Origin: Serpentinicella sp031432315
GTDB lineage: Bacteria > Bacillota > Clostridia > Peptostreptococcales > Natronincolaceae
Direction: 5' to 3'
Length of the DNA: 64,000 bases
Assembly (NCBI RefSeq): GCF_031432315.1
Contig: NZ_JAVKGO010000001.1
Coordinates: forward strand, 422,294-486,293
Positions 54,282 through 63,148 of this stretch are shown here, one piece after another (position 1 is the stretch's first letter; each line of letters starts with the position of its first letter). The translations under genes were made by a program, and so were the position numbers. The notes beneath the pieces were generated by a model that was not told the origin of the DNA, searched no databases, and saw nothing but the letters and a program-made list of their open reading frames with translations.

Positions 54282-54755
54282 CTACTTATTTTCAACACTA
54301 ATATCATTTGTAATTTGAGCCTCTAAAAATGATTCACTTCTTGATAGTGTGTAGGTAAATATGATTGCAGCAATTAGCCTTATGCCTATTAATAAATATA
54401 GGTTAGCCCCCACAGCAACAAATATCAATGTGTCTTCCACTACTGCATGGCATATGATAAGGAATATTGAGATAAGAAACAGATCCTTGGGTGGAATATT
54501 TCCTTCTTTTGTACTTTGAATAATAACACCTGCACCATAAGACAAACCAAAAATAAAACCTACAAGTAATGGAAAAATCGCTTGATTAGAAATATTAAAT
54601 AACTTTGTAATAAAACTAAAAACATTAGAAATTTTATCTAATATTTTATAATCTTTCATTATTTCCAACGTAATCATTATTGGTATTACAATTATAGCTA
54701 TTGAATATACCGACTTAGCACTACCAATTATCCCCTCCATAATAACATCTACCAT
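54282..54755 (-). CDS. Gate-domain (nucleoside-recognition) membrane protein, 157 aa
   Basis: Five hydrophobic segments with the Gate-type core FGLSYGAGVIIQSTKEGNI near residue 80, and HAVVEDTLIF. The gene overlaps the preceding Gate gene by seven bases, so both are translated together. Such half-size proteins occur in pairs (for example SpmA/SpmB in spore formers, YjiG/YjiH); this pair may form one transporter. Substrate unknown. AGGAGG is six bases before the ATG. Confidence 0.85.
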   Translation of the reverse strand: MVDVIMEGIIGSAKSVYSIAIIVIPIMITLEIMKDYKILDKISNVFSFITKLFNISNQAIFPLLVGFIFGLSYGAGVIIQSTKEGNIPPKDLFLISIFLIICHAVVEDTLIFVAVGANLYLLIGIRLIAAIIFTYTLSRSESFLEAQITNDISVENK

Positions 54756-55177
54756 ATGATTCCTCCTAGCTGTCCAATTACAATTCCGAATATAATAGCT
54801 AACCCTAGTCTAACAAACAACACTTTTTTTACACTTATTCCCATCTTTTTCGTTACGGCAGTCTCTACAATTAAGGAGTGGGAAAATGAAAGCATAATTG
54901 CAATAATCGTTACTTCCATTGCTGTCAGAGAGATAGCTGTAATCGCACCAATAGCGGCATATAAGTTTAAAACATTTCCTAACACCAATATAATTGCTGC
55001 TTCCCCTGGCAAGTTAAAAAATGTCATAAAAGGAGCAAAAACATTGGATATCCAGTCTATAACCGGAGTATGCTCAAGCACTGTTACTATTAAATAAACA
55101 GGTATAATTACTTTTCCAAGCATCCATGTGGTTTCCAAACCTTTAACCGTACCTGTCTTTATTGAATTCAAAAACAT
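54749..55177 (-). CDS. Gate-domain (nucleoside-recognition) membrane protein, 142 aa
   Basis: Four hydrophobic segments, with the gate-type NLPGEAAIILVLGNVLNLYAA near 55-76 and SFSHSLIVETAV near 98. An in-frame GTG two codons upstream (55183) overlaps AGGAGGG, so ATG 55177 is chosen. It is the first of two overlapping genes; the second is the partner half. The two Gate halves differ in sequence, as expected for a heterodimer. Confidence 0.85.
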   Translation of the reverse strand: MFLNSIKTGTVKGLETTWMLGKVIIPVYLIVTVLEHTPVIDWISNVFAPFMTFFNLPGEAAIILVLGNVLNLYAAIGAITAISLTAMEVTIIAIMLSFSHSLIVETAVTKKMGISVKKVLFVRLGLAIIFGIVIGQLGGIIW

Positions 55178-55286
55178 AGTCACCCTCCTGCGTCGCTGTC
55201 ATTTAGTAATGTAAATGTCCTACTTATCTTATTATATAAATTATTATAGCATTTTTTCTATTGTCATAAATATTATTTTGAAAGAT

Positions 55287-56477
55287 CTATATATTTTTTG
55301 AAAGTTGTCTCCCACTATATTCTATAAGAAGTATACTTAGCGTCAATATAACTAAACCATATAATGCAGTATAGTTATATTCATTTAACTGTGTCAACTT
55401 AATCATTCGCATTACTAACCCTTGAGGTGTTAATAAAGCAATCTTTTGAAAAGGGTCTGCTAACATTTCTATTGGCCAAAAAACCCCTCCTATTACGGAA
55501 GTAATCACTACTATTAATGTATAGTATGTACTTAATAAAACATAATTCTTAGCTTTAATACTTAATGTTAACACAATTGATGAAGTTAAGAAGCTATACA
55601 TTAATAAAATAATGAACAACGTTATATTTGATAAACCAAACTTTATACCCAGGTATAATCTCGAAACAATTATATATAAAATAATTTGAATAGCTTGAAT
55701 AATTGTCATTGTAATAAGATAACCCAATAGAATTTTAGTTTTACTGCAAATTAGATATACTCTTCTCAGTGTCTCATTTATTCTTTCTTTCATAATCATC
55801 GTAAATAATGGGCCTAAAGCTAAAGGTAAAAATAAAACTATTATTCCTAGTATTACAAAACTTGAATAGCTTGATTTCACATCATCCTGTTCCCCTTCTA
55901 AATTAAATTGAATATGTTTTAATTCCATTAATTGGTCTGGATACCAGTATGATTCCGAAGTATTGTATACTTCTTGCCATAATTGTTCCCTATTATAATA
56001 ATTAGCTAAAGCTAGCCGATCATATTCTTGAGTTATAATATTTGCAGCTCTCGTATTGCTTAAAATTCTAACAACGCCACTAGCAACTATTTCACTAATA
56101 GCATCTGCACCTAAAGCCGCTGATGATTTAAGTACATAAATCGTAGGGTAATTATCTTTTTTTATCTGTTCTTCAAAACCCTCTTTAATTATATATGCTC
56201 CCTCTACTTTATTTCTTCTTGTTAGTTCTTTTACATCTTCAGAGGTCCCAATATGTACATCCAATGCTCCATTATCTTTCATTAAATTTAGTAATATTGC
56301 TGAATACTGACTCTGATCCTCGTCTACAATTGCTATGGGTATTTGACTTGTAATATTTGCACTAAAAATAAACCCTATTAAAACAAATAGTATTAATGGG
56401 AAGTAAAAAAATACAATAAACTGTTTCATCGTAAAAATTCTTTTTAATTTATAACGAGCAATAATCCAGGATTCCAT
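55287..56477 (-). CDS. ABC-2 type permease (second of pair), 396 aa
   Basis: N-terminal helix (about 20-43), a large external domain (about 45-205), then five to six helices in the C-terminal half: the ABC-2 (YhgE/CcmB-like) permease order. The start is two bases after the previous gene, whose end codes the GGAGGTGG ribosome binding site. No ATP-binding protein gene lies on either side, so the ATPase must be elsewhere, or this is a passive part. Such pairs are often efflux pumps for drugs or lipids. Confidence 0.85.
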   Translation of the reverse strand: MESWIIARYKLKRIFTMKQFIVFFYFPLILFVLIGFIFSANITSQIPIAIVDEDQSQYSAILLNLMKDNGALDVHIGTSEDVKELTRRNKVEGAYIIKEGFEEQIKKDNYPTIYVLKSSAALGADAISEIVASGVVRILSNTRAANIITQEYDRLALANYYNREQLWQEVYNTSESYWYPDQLMELKHIQFNLEGEQDDVKSSYSSFVILGIIVLFLPLALGPLFTMIMKERINETLRRVYLICSKTKILLGYLITMTIIQAIQIILYIIVSRLYLGIKFGLSNITLFIILLMYSFLTSSIVLTLSIKAKNYVLLSTYYTLIVVITSVIGGVFWPIEMLADPFQKIALLTPQGLVMRMIKLTQLNEYNYTALYGLVILTLSILLIEYSGRQLSKNI

Positions 56478-56479
56478 TA

Positions 56480-57703
56480 TTATTCACCACCTCCCTTACT
56501 TACAAGAAGGATAACCGATCCAATAAAAAACACAGTACTACTAATGATTAATAAAGCTATTATATTATAAAACACATCTGTTCTATCCGTCATTAGTGCA
56601 ATAAATCCTTCTACACCCCAATAATTAATCATCAATTTTGAGACTAGATTAAATTGTTGTGGTAAATAAATAGATGGGATAATTCCCCCACCAACTATCG
56701 CCATAATAAGTACTAGGGAATTTCCTATGCCTACAAACCTTTCTTCACAATTAATTATGACCGCTGCAAGTAACCCCATAGAAACAGTGGTAACTAGCAT
56801 AGTAATTAAGAGTATAATCATTAAAAACAGCTCTGTTGATAAACCTTCCGATATATATGTAGTAGCAAGTATAATAAGTAGGCTTGATTGAACAAGTACC
56901 TTCATAATAATAGCCAGTTTTTTTCCTAATAAGTACCTAATTTCCCCTACACCTATTAATCTCAACCGTTGAAAAACCATTTGTTTTTTTTCTATTACTA
57001 GTTCTTTTAATCCAGCTATTGATAAAAGCATCATCATAATAATAAGAATAGAGAAAAAATAATATCTAACAGAATCAATGCTATTTACATTCTCTATCGT
57101 TTCTTTATAAAAAATATTATTTCTCGTTAAAAATGCTCTTAGCGTTATATCATTTACAACCGTATCTATTTTTCTTATTTTTTGCTCACGGGGTATTTCC
57201 ATCTTGCCATAATAATCCCACACTGCATTTACAGCACTCTGTCCTGCGGATACACTCTTCATGTAGCTATCTAACATAGACTCTATCATTTGGGAATAAA
57301 TAGGATTAAAATTATTTGTATAGAGCTTCAAAGGATAGTTTGTACCAACTTCTAAACTATTTACAAATCCGCTAGGAATTATAATTCCAGCAATTACTTC
57401 ATTCTTCCGAACGCTCTCCTCCGCTTCTAAATGGTCGTCTAACTCTATTATGTTTAAAATAGAAGTTACATTTTCATCCTCTGTTATTTGATCAATGAGA
57501 AAATGTGATAAAGGATGAGTGTCTTGATTCACAAGAATAACATCCATTTTATTAATAAAAATACCTTCTTTAAACAGAACTTGTAATCCACTAGCAATTG
57601 TTATAATCAGAAGAATAGAGACTAGGGTAATCATAAACGAACGCTTTAGATCTTTCGATATAATTTTTAAATCTTTAAAAGCTATTAATAATGTTTGTTT
57701 CAT
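56480..57703 (-). CDS. ABC-2 type permease (first of pair), 407 aa
   Basis: The same layout as the next gene: helix near 22-44, external domain 50-200, five or six helices after 210, including LRLIGVGEIRYLLGKKLAIIMKVLVQ, typical of ABC-2 permeases between helices. ATG follows GAAGGTGA. It lies 87 bases after a lipoprotein gene with a terminator between. Both permeases are of the type that heterodimerise. Confidence 0.85.
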   Translation of the reverse strand: MKQTLLIAFKDLKIISKDLKRSFMITLVSILLIITIASGLQVLFKEGIFINKMDVILVNQDTHPLSHFLIDQITEDENVTSILNIIELDDHLEAEESVRKNEVIAGIIIPSGFVNSLEVGTNYPLKLYTNNFNPIYSQMIESMLDSYMKSVSAGQSAVNAVWDYYGKMEIPREQKIRKIDTVVNDITLRAFLTRNNIFYKETIENVNSIDSVRYYFFSILIIMMMLLSIAGLKELVIEKKQMVFQRLRLIGVGEIRYLLGKKLAIIMKVLVQSSLLIILATTYISEGLSTELFLMIILLITMLVTTVSMGLLAAVIINCEERFVGIGNSLVLIMAIVGGGIIPSIYLPQQFNLVSKLMINYWGVEGFIALMTDRTDVFYNIIALLIISSTVFFIGSVILLVSKGGGE

Positions 57704-57726
57704 AAAGTCACCTTCATTTACGTTTT

Positions 57727-57773
57727 TAAAAACCAGTTTAATAACAAAACATCTGCTATCAAACTGGTTTTTA
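57727..57773 (-). terminator. terminator after the lipoprotein gene
   Basis: 13-bp perfect stem (57727-57739 with 57761-57773); the minus-strand arm ends in TTTTTA. It separates the lipoprotein gene from the permeases. Confidence 0.65.
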
Positions 57774-57790
57774 AAATTTACTTTAATATG

Positions 57791-58888
57791 TTAAAAAAAT
57801 AAACTTCCCAAATAAATACCAATTAATTCAAACAAGTCAATAGAATTCGTTTCGTCTAGTTCAGGTATTTCTATAGTAACAGGTTCATTTATATTCCAGG
57901 TCTCCGTAGTCATATTTAGATCAAGTGCAAATGATACATCTTCGTCTTTTAGGTTAAGCGTCATTTCTATGATGCTTTTTACTGTATGTCCTTGGTCGAT
58001 ATACATATCGATTAACCCTTTAGAGTTTTCAAAATCTATAAATTCACTCATCTCGTTAAAAATTTCATCTAAGTTCTCTTCTAAATTATCATCTATTTCC
58101 ATTGATAAAAGTGCAATCTCACTATCAAACTCCGCTTTTGTAATATTTGTATCAAACAAGGTCAATATTTCAAATAAATTATCTGCAAAATCTGGTTCAG
58201 TCATTAACGTAATTGTATTATTCAAAATACTTCTAAACTCGTCTTTGCCAATTTCAGCTTTTATTCTAGTTGCTTCTAGATCGCTATTACCTACCGTCAC
58301 TTCTTCATTGCCTTTGTTTGTAAAGATTTCATCATCCAAAATATCAAATGCCATCTCAATAAACTTGGTTGCAATATCAACGTATTGATCGTCTGATATA
58401 TTTGCATCATATTCATAGTCTTGGAATTCACTCATAATCTCTTCTACATTAAAAACAATATATCCATTGGTTAATCTATCATCTTGAACATCTAAAAACA
58501 TCCCTAACATTGGAATTTGTAGCGCAACTACTTCTTCATTTATAAACGCTTTGCCATTAATTCCTAAACCAGAAAAATTCACAGTTAAATCTAATTCAGT
58601 AATACTTGCATCTACATCTGTCTTGCCTGCAATAGAAATAGTTGAATTATTAAGTACTTCAGCTAACATAGTTAACTCTGGATCGTTAACATTTGTGTTA
58701 AGATTTGCATTAACGCCCATTTTAAATTCTTGGCTGTTGATATTAATATCATTCAGTGCGGCTTCAAGTAATACCTCTTTAGCTGATCTATCTGACTGAC
58801 TTGTCGTATCTGTGTTGCTACAAGCTGTAAAAATTACTGTTATTATTAATAAAGCAACCATTAATAAATTGTTTTTCCTATTAAACAT
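57791..58888 (-). CDS. secreted lipoprotein of unknown function, 365 aa
   Basis: Signal peptide with lipobox (IFTACS, Cys near 23), then a 340-residue domain of alternating short strands such as ITELDLTVNFSGLGINGKAF, with many Asp/Asn and no Cys. The pattern of long amphipathic strands recalls LolA/LppX-like or DUF6612-like lipoproteins that hold lipids or hydrophobic molecules, but I cannot name the family. GAGGAGGAG precedes ATG. It has its own terminator, so joint control with the permeases is not assured. Confidence 0.8.
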   Translation of the reverse strand: MFNRKNNLLMVALLIITVIFTACSNTDTTSQSDRSAKEVLLEAALNDININSQEFKMGVNANLNTNVNDPELTMLAEVLNNSTISIAGKTDVDASITELDLTVNFSGLGINGKAFINEEVVALQIPMLGMFLDVQDDRLTNGYIVFNVEEIMSEFQDYEYDANISDDQYVDIATKFIEMAFDILDDEIFTNKGNEEVTVGNSDLEATRIKAEIGKDEFRSILNNTITLMTEPDFADNLFEILTLFDTNITKAEFDSEIALLSMEIDDNLEENLDEIFNEMSEFIDFENSKGLIDMYIDQGHTVKSIIEMTLNLKDEDVSFALDLNMTTETWNINEPVTIEIPELDETNSIDLFELIGIYLGSLFF

Positions 58889-58991
58889 TTTTTACTCCTC
58901 CTCTTATCTTTGCAATAAATTATATTTTACCACATTTGGAAGGTTATGTCTATCAGTTGCTATTAAGACAATACACCCCCATTCGCTTTTA

Positions 58992-59012
58992 AAGCGGGCA
59001 ATAAGCCCGCTT
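58992..59012 (-). terminator. hairpin after the DUF4015 gene
   Basis: AAGCGGGC (58992-58999) pairs with GCCCGCTT (59005-59012), with a 5-base loop. GC-rich stem, weak U-tract (TTTAAAA). Confidence 0.55.
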
Positions 59013-59026
59013 AATTGTAGATTATG

Positions 59027-60223
59027 TCATTCAGTTAATAGTGCATCCCAGTTATAAACATTTCTAGCATTCCATAGAATCCACTCTTCTAACCCTGCAT
59101 CGTAAGTTGCATCAATTTGAAGTTGTACCTCTTTAGGTCCATATCGAACAAAATTTCCAGGCCCTAAATATGATGCTGTAAAATCTTGTAGCCATGGCCT
59201 GAGTATTGCTTTTGGTTCATCTGTCTCTAAGGCTTCTACCCGTTCTCTTGCTGTATTCATACTAGTATATACAATATGATAAGGATCTTGATCTGGAATA
59301 GGAACGCCGTATGTTCCAGGAGCATAATGAGAAGGATATACCATAGGTGCCAGAATATCTGTTGCTGTTGTTAACTTTTCTAGTTGTTGACCTAATCTCA
59401 TATCTCCCTCAACGGTAGTGACTAATCCAAATATATCAGCAGAAACATAAACACCGTAGGGTTTTAATTCTTCCCTAGCATAATCTAAGAAATTAGCAAT
59501 TGCTTCAGCCATTGATTCATTTTCAGCGGCTTTTCCATAGTCTATTATTTTGCGATTCCCATCTGTAGGAAACCTAACATAATCGAATTGTATTTCCATA
59601 AATCCTTTTTGTGCTGCTTCCTTTGCTATATCAACTACATAATCCCAAGTTTCTCTGTTATATGGATTCAGCCATGAATCTCCTTTATTATCTCTCCATA
59701 TTTCCTCAGTATTAGTTTTGATTGCAAGATCAGGTCTATGCGCTGTCACTATCTTGTCTTTAAAAGTAACAATTCTTGCAATGGGATATATATCATTTTC
59801 ACGAAGACGCTGCATTTTCATATGAAAATCTCTAACCTTGGGCCTTGCATCTGCTCCAGCATCTTGAGCCATTTGTACATTGGACTTGTAAGTCATTATA
59901 CCATCATCATCTTTTACATCTACTACCCATGAATTAATAACTGACCTATTTGTTCGTTCAATATAATCTTCAAAACGTTGGTTGTAGGCGAGACTATTTC
60001 CTGTCATAAATATTGCTTTTACTGTCTCCGTAATTTTATATGGTTCCCAGCTAATATCTTCTTGTTTAAAATCTTGATTAAAAGCATTAGCTTTTTCATA
60101 AGATTGTCTTGTTGCTTTACTATTTATAGAATCTACTTCAGCGTTACATCCAACCAAATTTAAAATTAATATACTACTAATCAATATAAACAAAGTTAAC
60201 TTTTTACTCTTTGCGCTCCTCAA
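59027..60223 (-). CDS. lipoprotein putative glycoside hydrolase (DUF4015 / COG1306)
   Basis: 398 aa. Signal with lipobox (LNLVGC) then a TIM-barrel-like domain: FMTGNSLAYNQRFEDYI, SWVVDVKDDDGIMTY, YPIARIVTFKD, GFMEIQFDYVRFPTDG (carboxylates on a strand, a likely catalytic site), YVSADIFGLVT and DILAPMVYPSHY. This is the DUF4015 family, related to GH13/GH18-like folds. The substrate is unknown; a cell-wall or extracellular polysaccharide is plausible. An earlier TTG (60238) overlaps the GAGGGGTGA site, so TTG 60223 is chosen. Confidence 0.87.
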   Translation of the reverse strand: MRSAKSKKLTLFILISSILILNLVGCNAEVDSINSKATRQSYEKANAFNQDFKQEDISWEPYKITETVKAIFMTGNSLAYNQRFEDYIERTNRSVINSWVVDVKDDDGIMTYKSNVQMAQDAGADARPKVRDFHMKMQRLRENDIYPIARIVTFKDKIVTAHRPDLAIKTNTEEIWRDNKGDSWLNPYNRETWDYVVDIAKEAAQKGFMEIQFDYVRFPTDGNRKIIDYGKAAENESMAEAIANFLDYAREELKPYGVYVSADIFGLVTTVEGDMRLGQQLEKLTTATDILAPMVYPSHYAPGTYGVPIPDQDPYHIVYTSMNTARERVEALETDEPKAILRPWLQDFTASYLGPGNFVRYGPKEVQLQIDATYDAGLEEWILWNARNVYNWDALLTE

Positions 60224-60361
60224 AATTTCACCCCTCAAGTGATTTATGTCTACATTATAGCATAATATTCGACATCATTCACGGTTGAAGGGTAATAGTG
60301 TTTGTGTAATATATACCATTAATTTATTCCTTACATGGTGACACAGTATAACTTTCAACTA

Positions 60362-60859
60362 CTATAAAATAATGCTTAAAATTTCTTCTATTGTATTTTT
60401 GAGATATTCCCCATTTTTATATTTTCTTTTTGTAATTTCAATATCGGATTCACTTCCGTTAGTTAGCCTCTCTTTAACAAGAGAAGGTCGTTCTACAAAA
60501 ACGCCTAACTCATTAAAGTCCTTATCCATAATTATAAAAGTTGGTATTCTTGGTTTTCCCTTATACTCATACTTTTGCATATGTATTTCATATCCTTCTC
60601 TTGGCAAAATTCTAAAATCAAAGTTTCGATTAGTATTCCTTAATATTTGTAGCGCCGGTACATTTATTCTACAATCAGGACACCAAATTTCTGCGAAAGC
60701 TAATACATTAATTTCTTTACTAATATCACTGATTGCTTTTTTTAAATTTTGGTCTATTGTAAAGTTATTATATATACCTAAAGTTTTTTCTTTATTTGAG
60801 TTTAAATCTTCTTCTAAAAACGTTTGAAATTGAACTCCCTTTAAATAAATTTCCTTCAA
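60362..60859 (-). CDS. thioredoxin-family protein, 165 aa
   Basis: Thioredoxin fold with the active site WCPDCRINVPAL near residue 58 (CxxC = CPDC) and the cis-Pro region GKPRIPTFIIMDKD. No signal peptide, so probably cytoplasmic. Pfam Thioredoxin_9-like proteins of this length occur across Firmicutes; the partner is unknown. The start is TTG after AGGAGG. It is divergent from ispH. Confidence 0.87.
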   Translation of the reverse strand: MKEIYLKGVQFQTFLEEDLNSNKEKTLGIYNNFTIDQNLKKAISDISKEINVLAFAEIWCPDCRINVPALQILRNTNRNFDFRILPREGYEIHMQKYEYKGKPRIPTFIIMDKDFNELGVFVERPSLVKERLTNGSESDIEITKRKYKNGEYLKNTIEEILSIIL

Positions 60860-60922
60860 CCTACTTCTCCTCCTTATTTTAAATTATTAATAAAACTAGC
60901 TTTTTTAGATTGTTATAAAATA

Positions 60923-60950
60923 TTGTCAAGTTAATTAAATTTATTATACT
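60923..60950 (+). promoter_or_regulatory. candidate sigma-A promoter of ispH
   Basis: TTGTCA (60923-60928), 16 bases, TATACT (60945-60950), about 100 bases before the ispH start. A TATAAT at 60979-60984 is another -10 option but lacks a good -35. Confidence 0.5.
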
Positions 60951-61058
60951 ATATTTTATTTTTTTGAAAAACCTATAGTATAATAAAGGATTTTGTATTA
61001 TTCTGTTGAATATAATATAGGTTATATCTTTTTATAAATTAATAATTTAGGAGGTAAT

Positions 61059-61901
61059 ATGAAAGTAGTATTAGCAAAACACTCAGGATTCTGTTTCGGT
61101 GTTGAAAAAGCAATTAATACAGCTTATGATAAATTAAATAACCACCAAAATGAAGCTCCTATTTACACTTTAGGTCCCTTAATTCATAATAATTTAGTGG
61201 TTAATGAACTAAGAGAAAAGGGTGTTGAAGCAATAGATCACATAAATGACATTAAAGAAGGTACAGTCATTATAAGGTCCCATGGCATACCAAAATCCGT
61301 TTATGATAAGGCAGAAGAAAAAAACTTAAACCTTATTGACGCTACATGTCCTTTTGTTAAAAGAATTCAAAATATCGTAAAAGAATATTACTCAAAAGGT
61401 TATACTATTGTTATAGTTGGTAATGTGGCCCATCCTGAAGTGATTGGCATTAACGGATGGTGTAACAACCAAGGTATTGTCATTAATGATATTGACGGTT
61501 TAAAATCAGTACCCAGAGTTGAAAAAATGTGTATTGTAGCTCAAACAACACTTCCTGAAAATCAATACGCTACTATAACTAACGAATTAAATACCCGAGC
61601 TACTATTGTTAAAAAATTTGATACGATTTGCCCCGCTACTAAAGAACGTCAAGATGCTGCACGTAACTTAGCTAAAGATGTAGATGCGATTTTCGTCATA
61701 GGTGACTTTCATAGCTCTAATACACAAAAGCTTGTAAATATTTGTAAGGAAGAAAAGCCTTCTAGTACTTTTCATGTTCAACACCCAGAAGATATTGATG
61801 TCCAAAAGTTAGTAGGAATAGAAACAGTTGGTGTCACGGCTGGTGCATCAGCACCAGCTAACCAAATACAATTAATTATAAATAAATTAAAAAGTGTTTA
61901 A
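61059..61901 (+). CDS. ispH: 4-hydroxy-3-methylbut-2-enyl diphosphate reductase
   Basis: Last step of the MEP isoprenoid pathway; a [4Fe-4S] enzyme. 280 aa with the three cluster cysteines in HSGFCFGVEKAI (Cys12), DATCPFVKRI and DTICPATKERQ, plus the substrate segment ASAPANQIQLII. ATG follows TAGGAGGT. In many Clostridia ispH is fused to an S1-domain protein; here the two are separate genes 20 bases apart. Confidence 0.96.
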   Translation: MKVVLAKHSGFCFGVEKAINTAYDKLNNHQNEAPIYTLGPLIHNNLVVNELREKGVEAIDHINDIKEGTVIIRSHGIPKSVYDKAEEKNLNLIDATCPFVKRIQNIVKEYYSKGYTIVIVGNVAHPEVIGINGWCNNQGIVINDIDGLKSVPRVEKMCIVAQTTLPENQYATITNELNTRATIVKKFDTICPATKERQDAARNLAKDVDAIFVIGDFHSSNTQKLVNICKEEKPSSTFHVQHPEDIDVQKLVGIETVGVTAGASAPANQIQLIINKLKSV

Positions 61902-61921
61902 TTAATGAGGAGGAAATTAAT

Positions 61922-63061
61922 ATGAGTAATGAAATGGAAAACTTTTTGGAAGAGATTGATAAATCCATGCGTGCGCCACGTAAAGGTGAGGTAGTAACAG
62001 GCACAGTACTTCATGTAACTAACGATGATATTGCTGTAAATATAGGTTATAAGTCAGATGGTATTATCCCAAGAAACGAGCTTTCATATGATGGTTCAGT
62101 AAATCCTAATGAGATTGTTAAACCTGGAGATGAAATTAAGGTTTATGTTATAAAAAATGATGATGGTGATGGCAATGTCCTTCTTTCAAAGAAAAGAGTT
62201 GATATTCAAAAGGGCTGGGATGACCTAGAAAAAATTAAAGAGTCGGAATCTTTAGTTGAAGCAAAAGCAACTGAAGCTGTCCGAGGTGGTGTAGTTGCTA
62301 TTGCAAGAAATATTAGGTGCTTTATACCAGCAAGTCAGCTGTCTGATCGCTATGTTGATAATCTTAACGAATATATAGGCAAAACATTTACTGTTAAAGT
62401 TATTGAGATTATTAGAGATAAAAACAGAGCTATTCTATCAAGAAAAGCAGTTATTGAAGAAGAAAATAGAGCTCGCAAGCAAGAGATATATAATAGTTTA
62501 GAAAAAGGCCAAGTAATTAAAGGAACAGTTAGACAAATAACTAATTTTGGTGCTTTTATCGATATCGGTGGTGTAGACGGTTTAGTTCATATTTCTGAAA
62601 TTTCTTGGGGACGTCTAAAGCATCCTTCTGATATCTTAACTGTTGGCGATGAAGTTACGGTGGAAGTAATAGACTTCGATAGAGATAAGCAAAAAATCTC
62701 TTTAAGCATAAAAAACACAACTACAGCACCGTGGAGTAATGTTGAAGAATCTTATAATGTTGGTTCGATTGTGGAAGGTAAAGTAGTTAGATTAGCAGAT
62801 TTTGGTGCATTTATTGAGCTTAAACCAGGTTTAGATGGATTATTGCACATATCACAAATTAGTAAGGAGCATATTGCTAAACCATCTGACAAACTTGAAG
62901 TGGGAGAAACAGTACAAGTAAAAGTTATTGAAATTGATCCCGAAAAACAACGAATGAGTTTAAGTATAACTGCTATTGAAGAAGATAAAGATAATAATTT
63001 TGACGAATATACAACCAATGATGATCCTGTTACTATTGGGGATATTTTAAAAAATGAGTAA
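61922..63061 (+). CDS. rpsA: S1 RNA-binding domain protein (RpsA-like), 379 aa
   Basis: Four S1 repeats at about 18-90, 110-175, 194-264 and 282-350; the third and fourth have the full GTVRQITNFGAFIDIG...DGLVHISEI pattern. It is shorter than the six-repeat E. coli S1 and resembles the four-repeat Firmicute proteins (YpfD type). It may help mRNA binding on the ribosome. It sits in the same operon as ispH and is closed by a palindromic terminator. Confidence 0.92.
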   Translation: MSNEMENFLEEIDKSMRAPRKGEVVTGTVLHVTNDDIAVNIGYKSDGIIPRNELSYDGSVNPNEIVKPGDEIKVYVIKNDDGDGNVLLSKKRVDIQKGWDDLEKIKESESLVEAKATEAVRGGVVAIARNIRCFIPASQLSDRYVDNLNEYIGKTFTVKVIEIIRDKNRAILSRKAVIEEENRARKQEIYNSLEKGQVIKGTVRQITNFGAFIDIGGVDGLVHISEISWGRLKHPSDILTVGDEVTVEVIDFDRDKQKISLSIKNTTTAPWSNVEESYNVGSIVEGKVVRLADFGAFIELKPGLDGLLHISQISKEHIAKPSDKLEVGETVQVKVIEIDPEKQRMSLSITAIEEDKDNNFDEYTTNDDPVTIGDILKNE

Positions 63062-63091
63062 AATAAAGAGTCTTAAGACTCTTTATTTTGT
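63061..63091 (+). terminator. terminator after rpsA
   Basis: A 28-base perfect palindrome (63061-63074 / 63075-63088) ends in TTTATTTTG; it overlaps the rpsA stop codon by one base. Confidence 0.75.
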
Positions 63092-63148
63092 ATATGCATA
63101 TATTATAAATTTGATTAATCAGAACATCATATCCTGGGGGTGAGTTTA

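Noticed and set aside
57969..58388. 139-codon plus-strand open frame opposite the lipoprotein gene
   Set aside because: Composition (Ile/Ser/Leu rich) is that of a shadow frame; the minus-strand lipoprotein has a signal peptide, lipobox and ribosome site.
60372..60827. 151-codon plus-strand open frame inside the thioredoxin-like gene
   Set aside because: It is antisense to a well-supported CxxC protein, has low-complexity hydrophobic/Ser composition typical of reversed AT-rich coding sequence, and no ribosome site.
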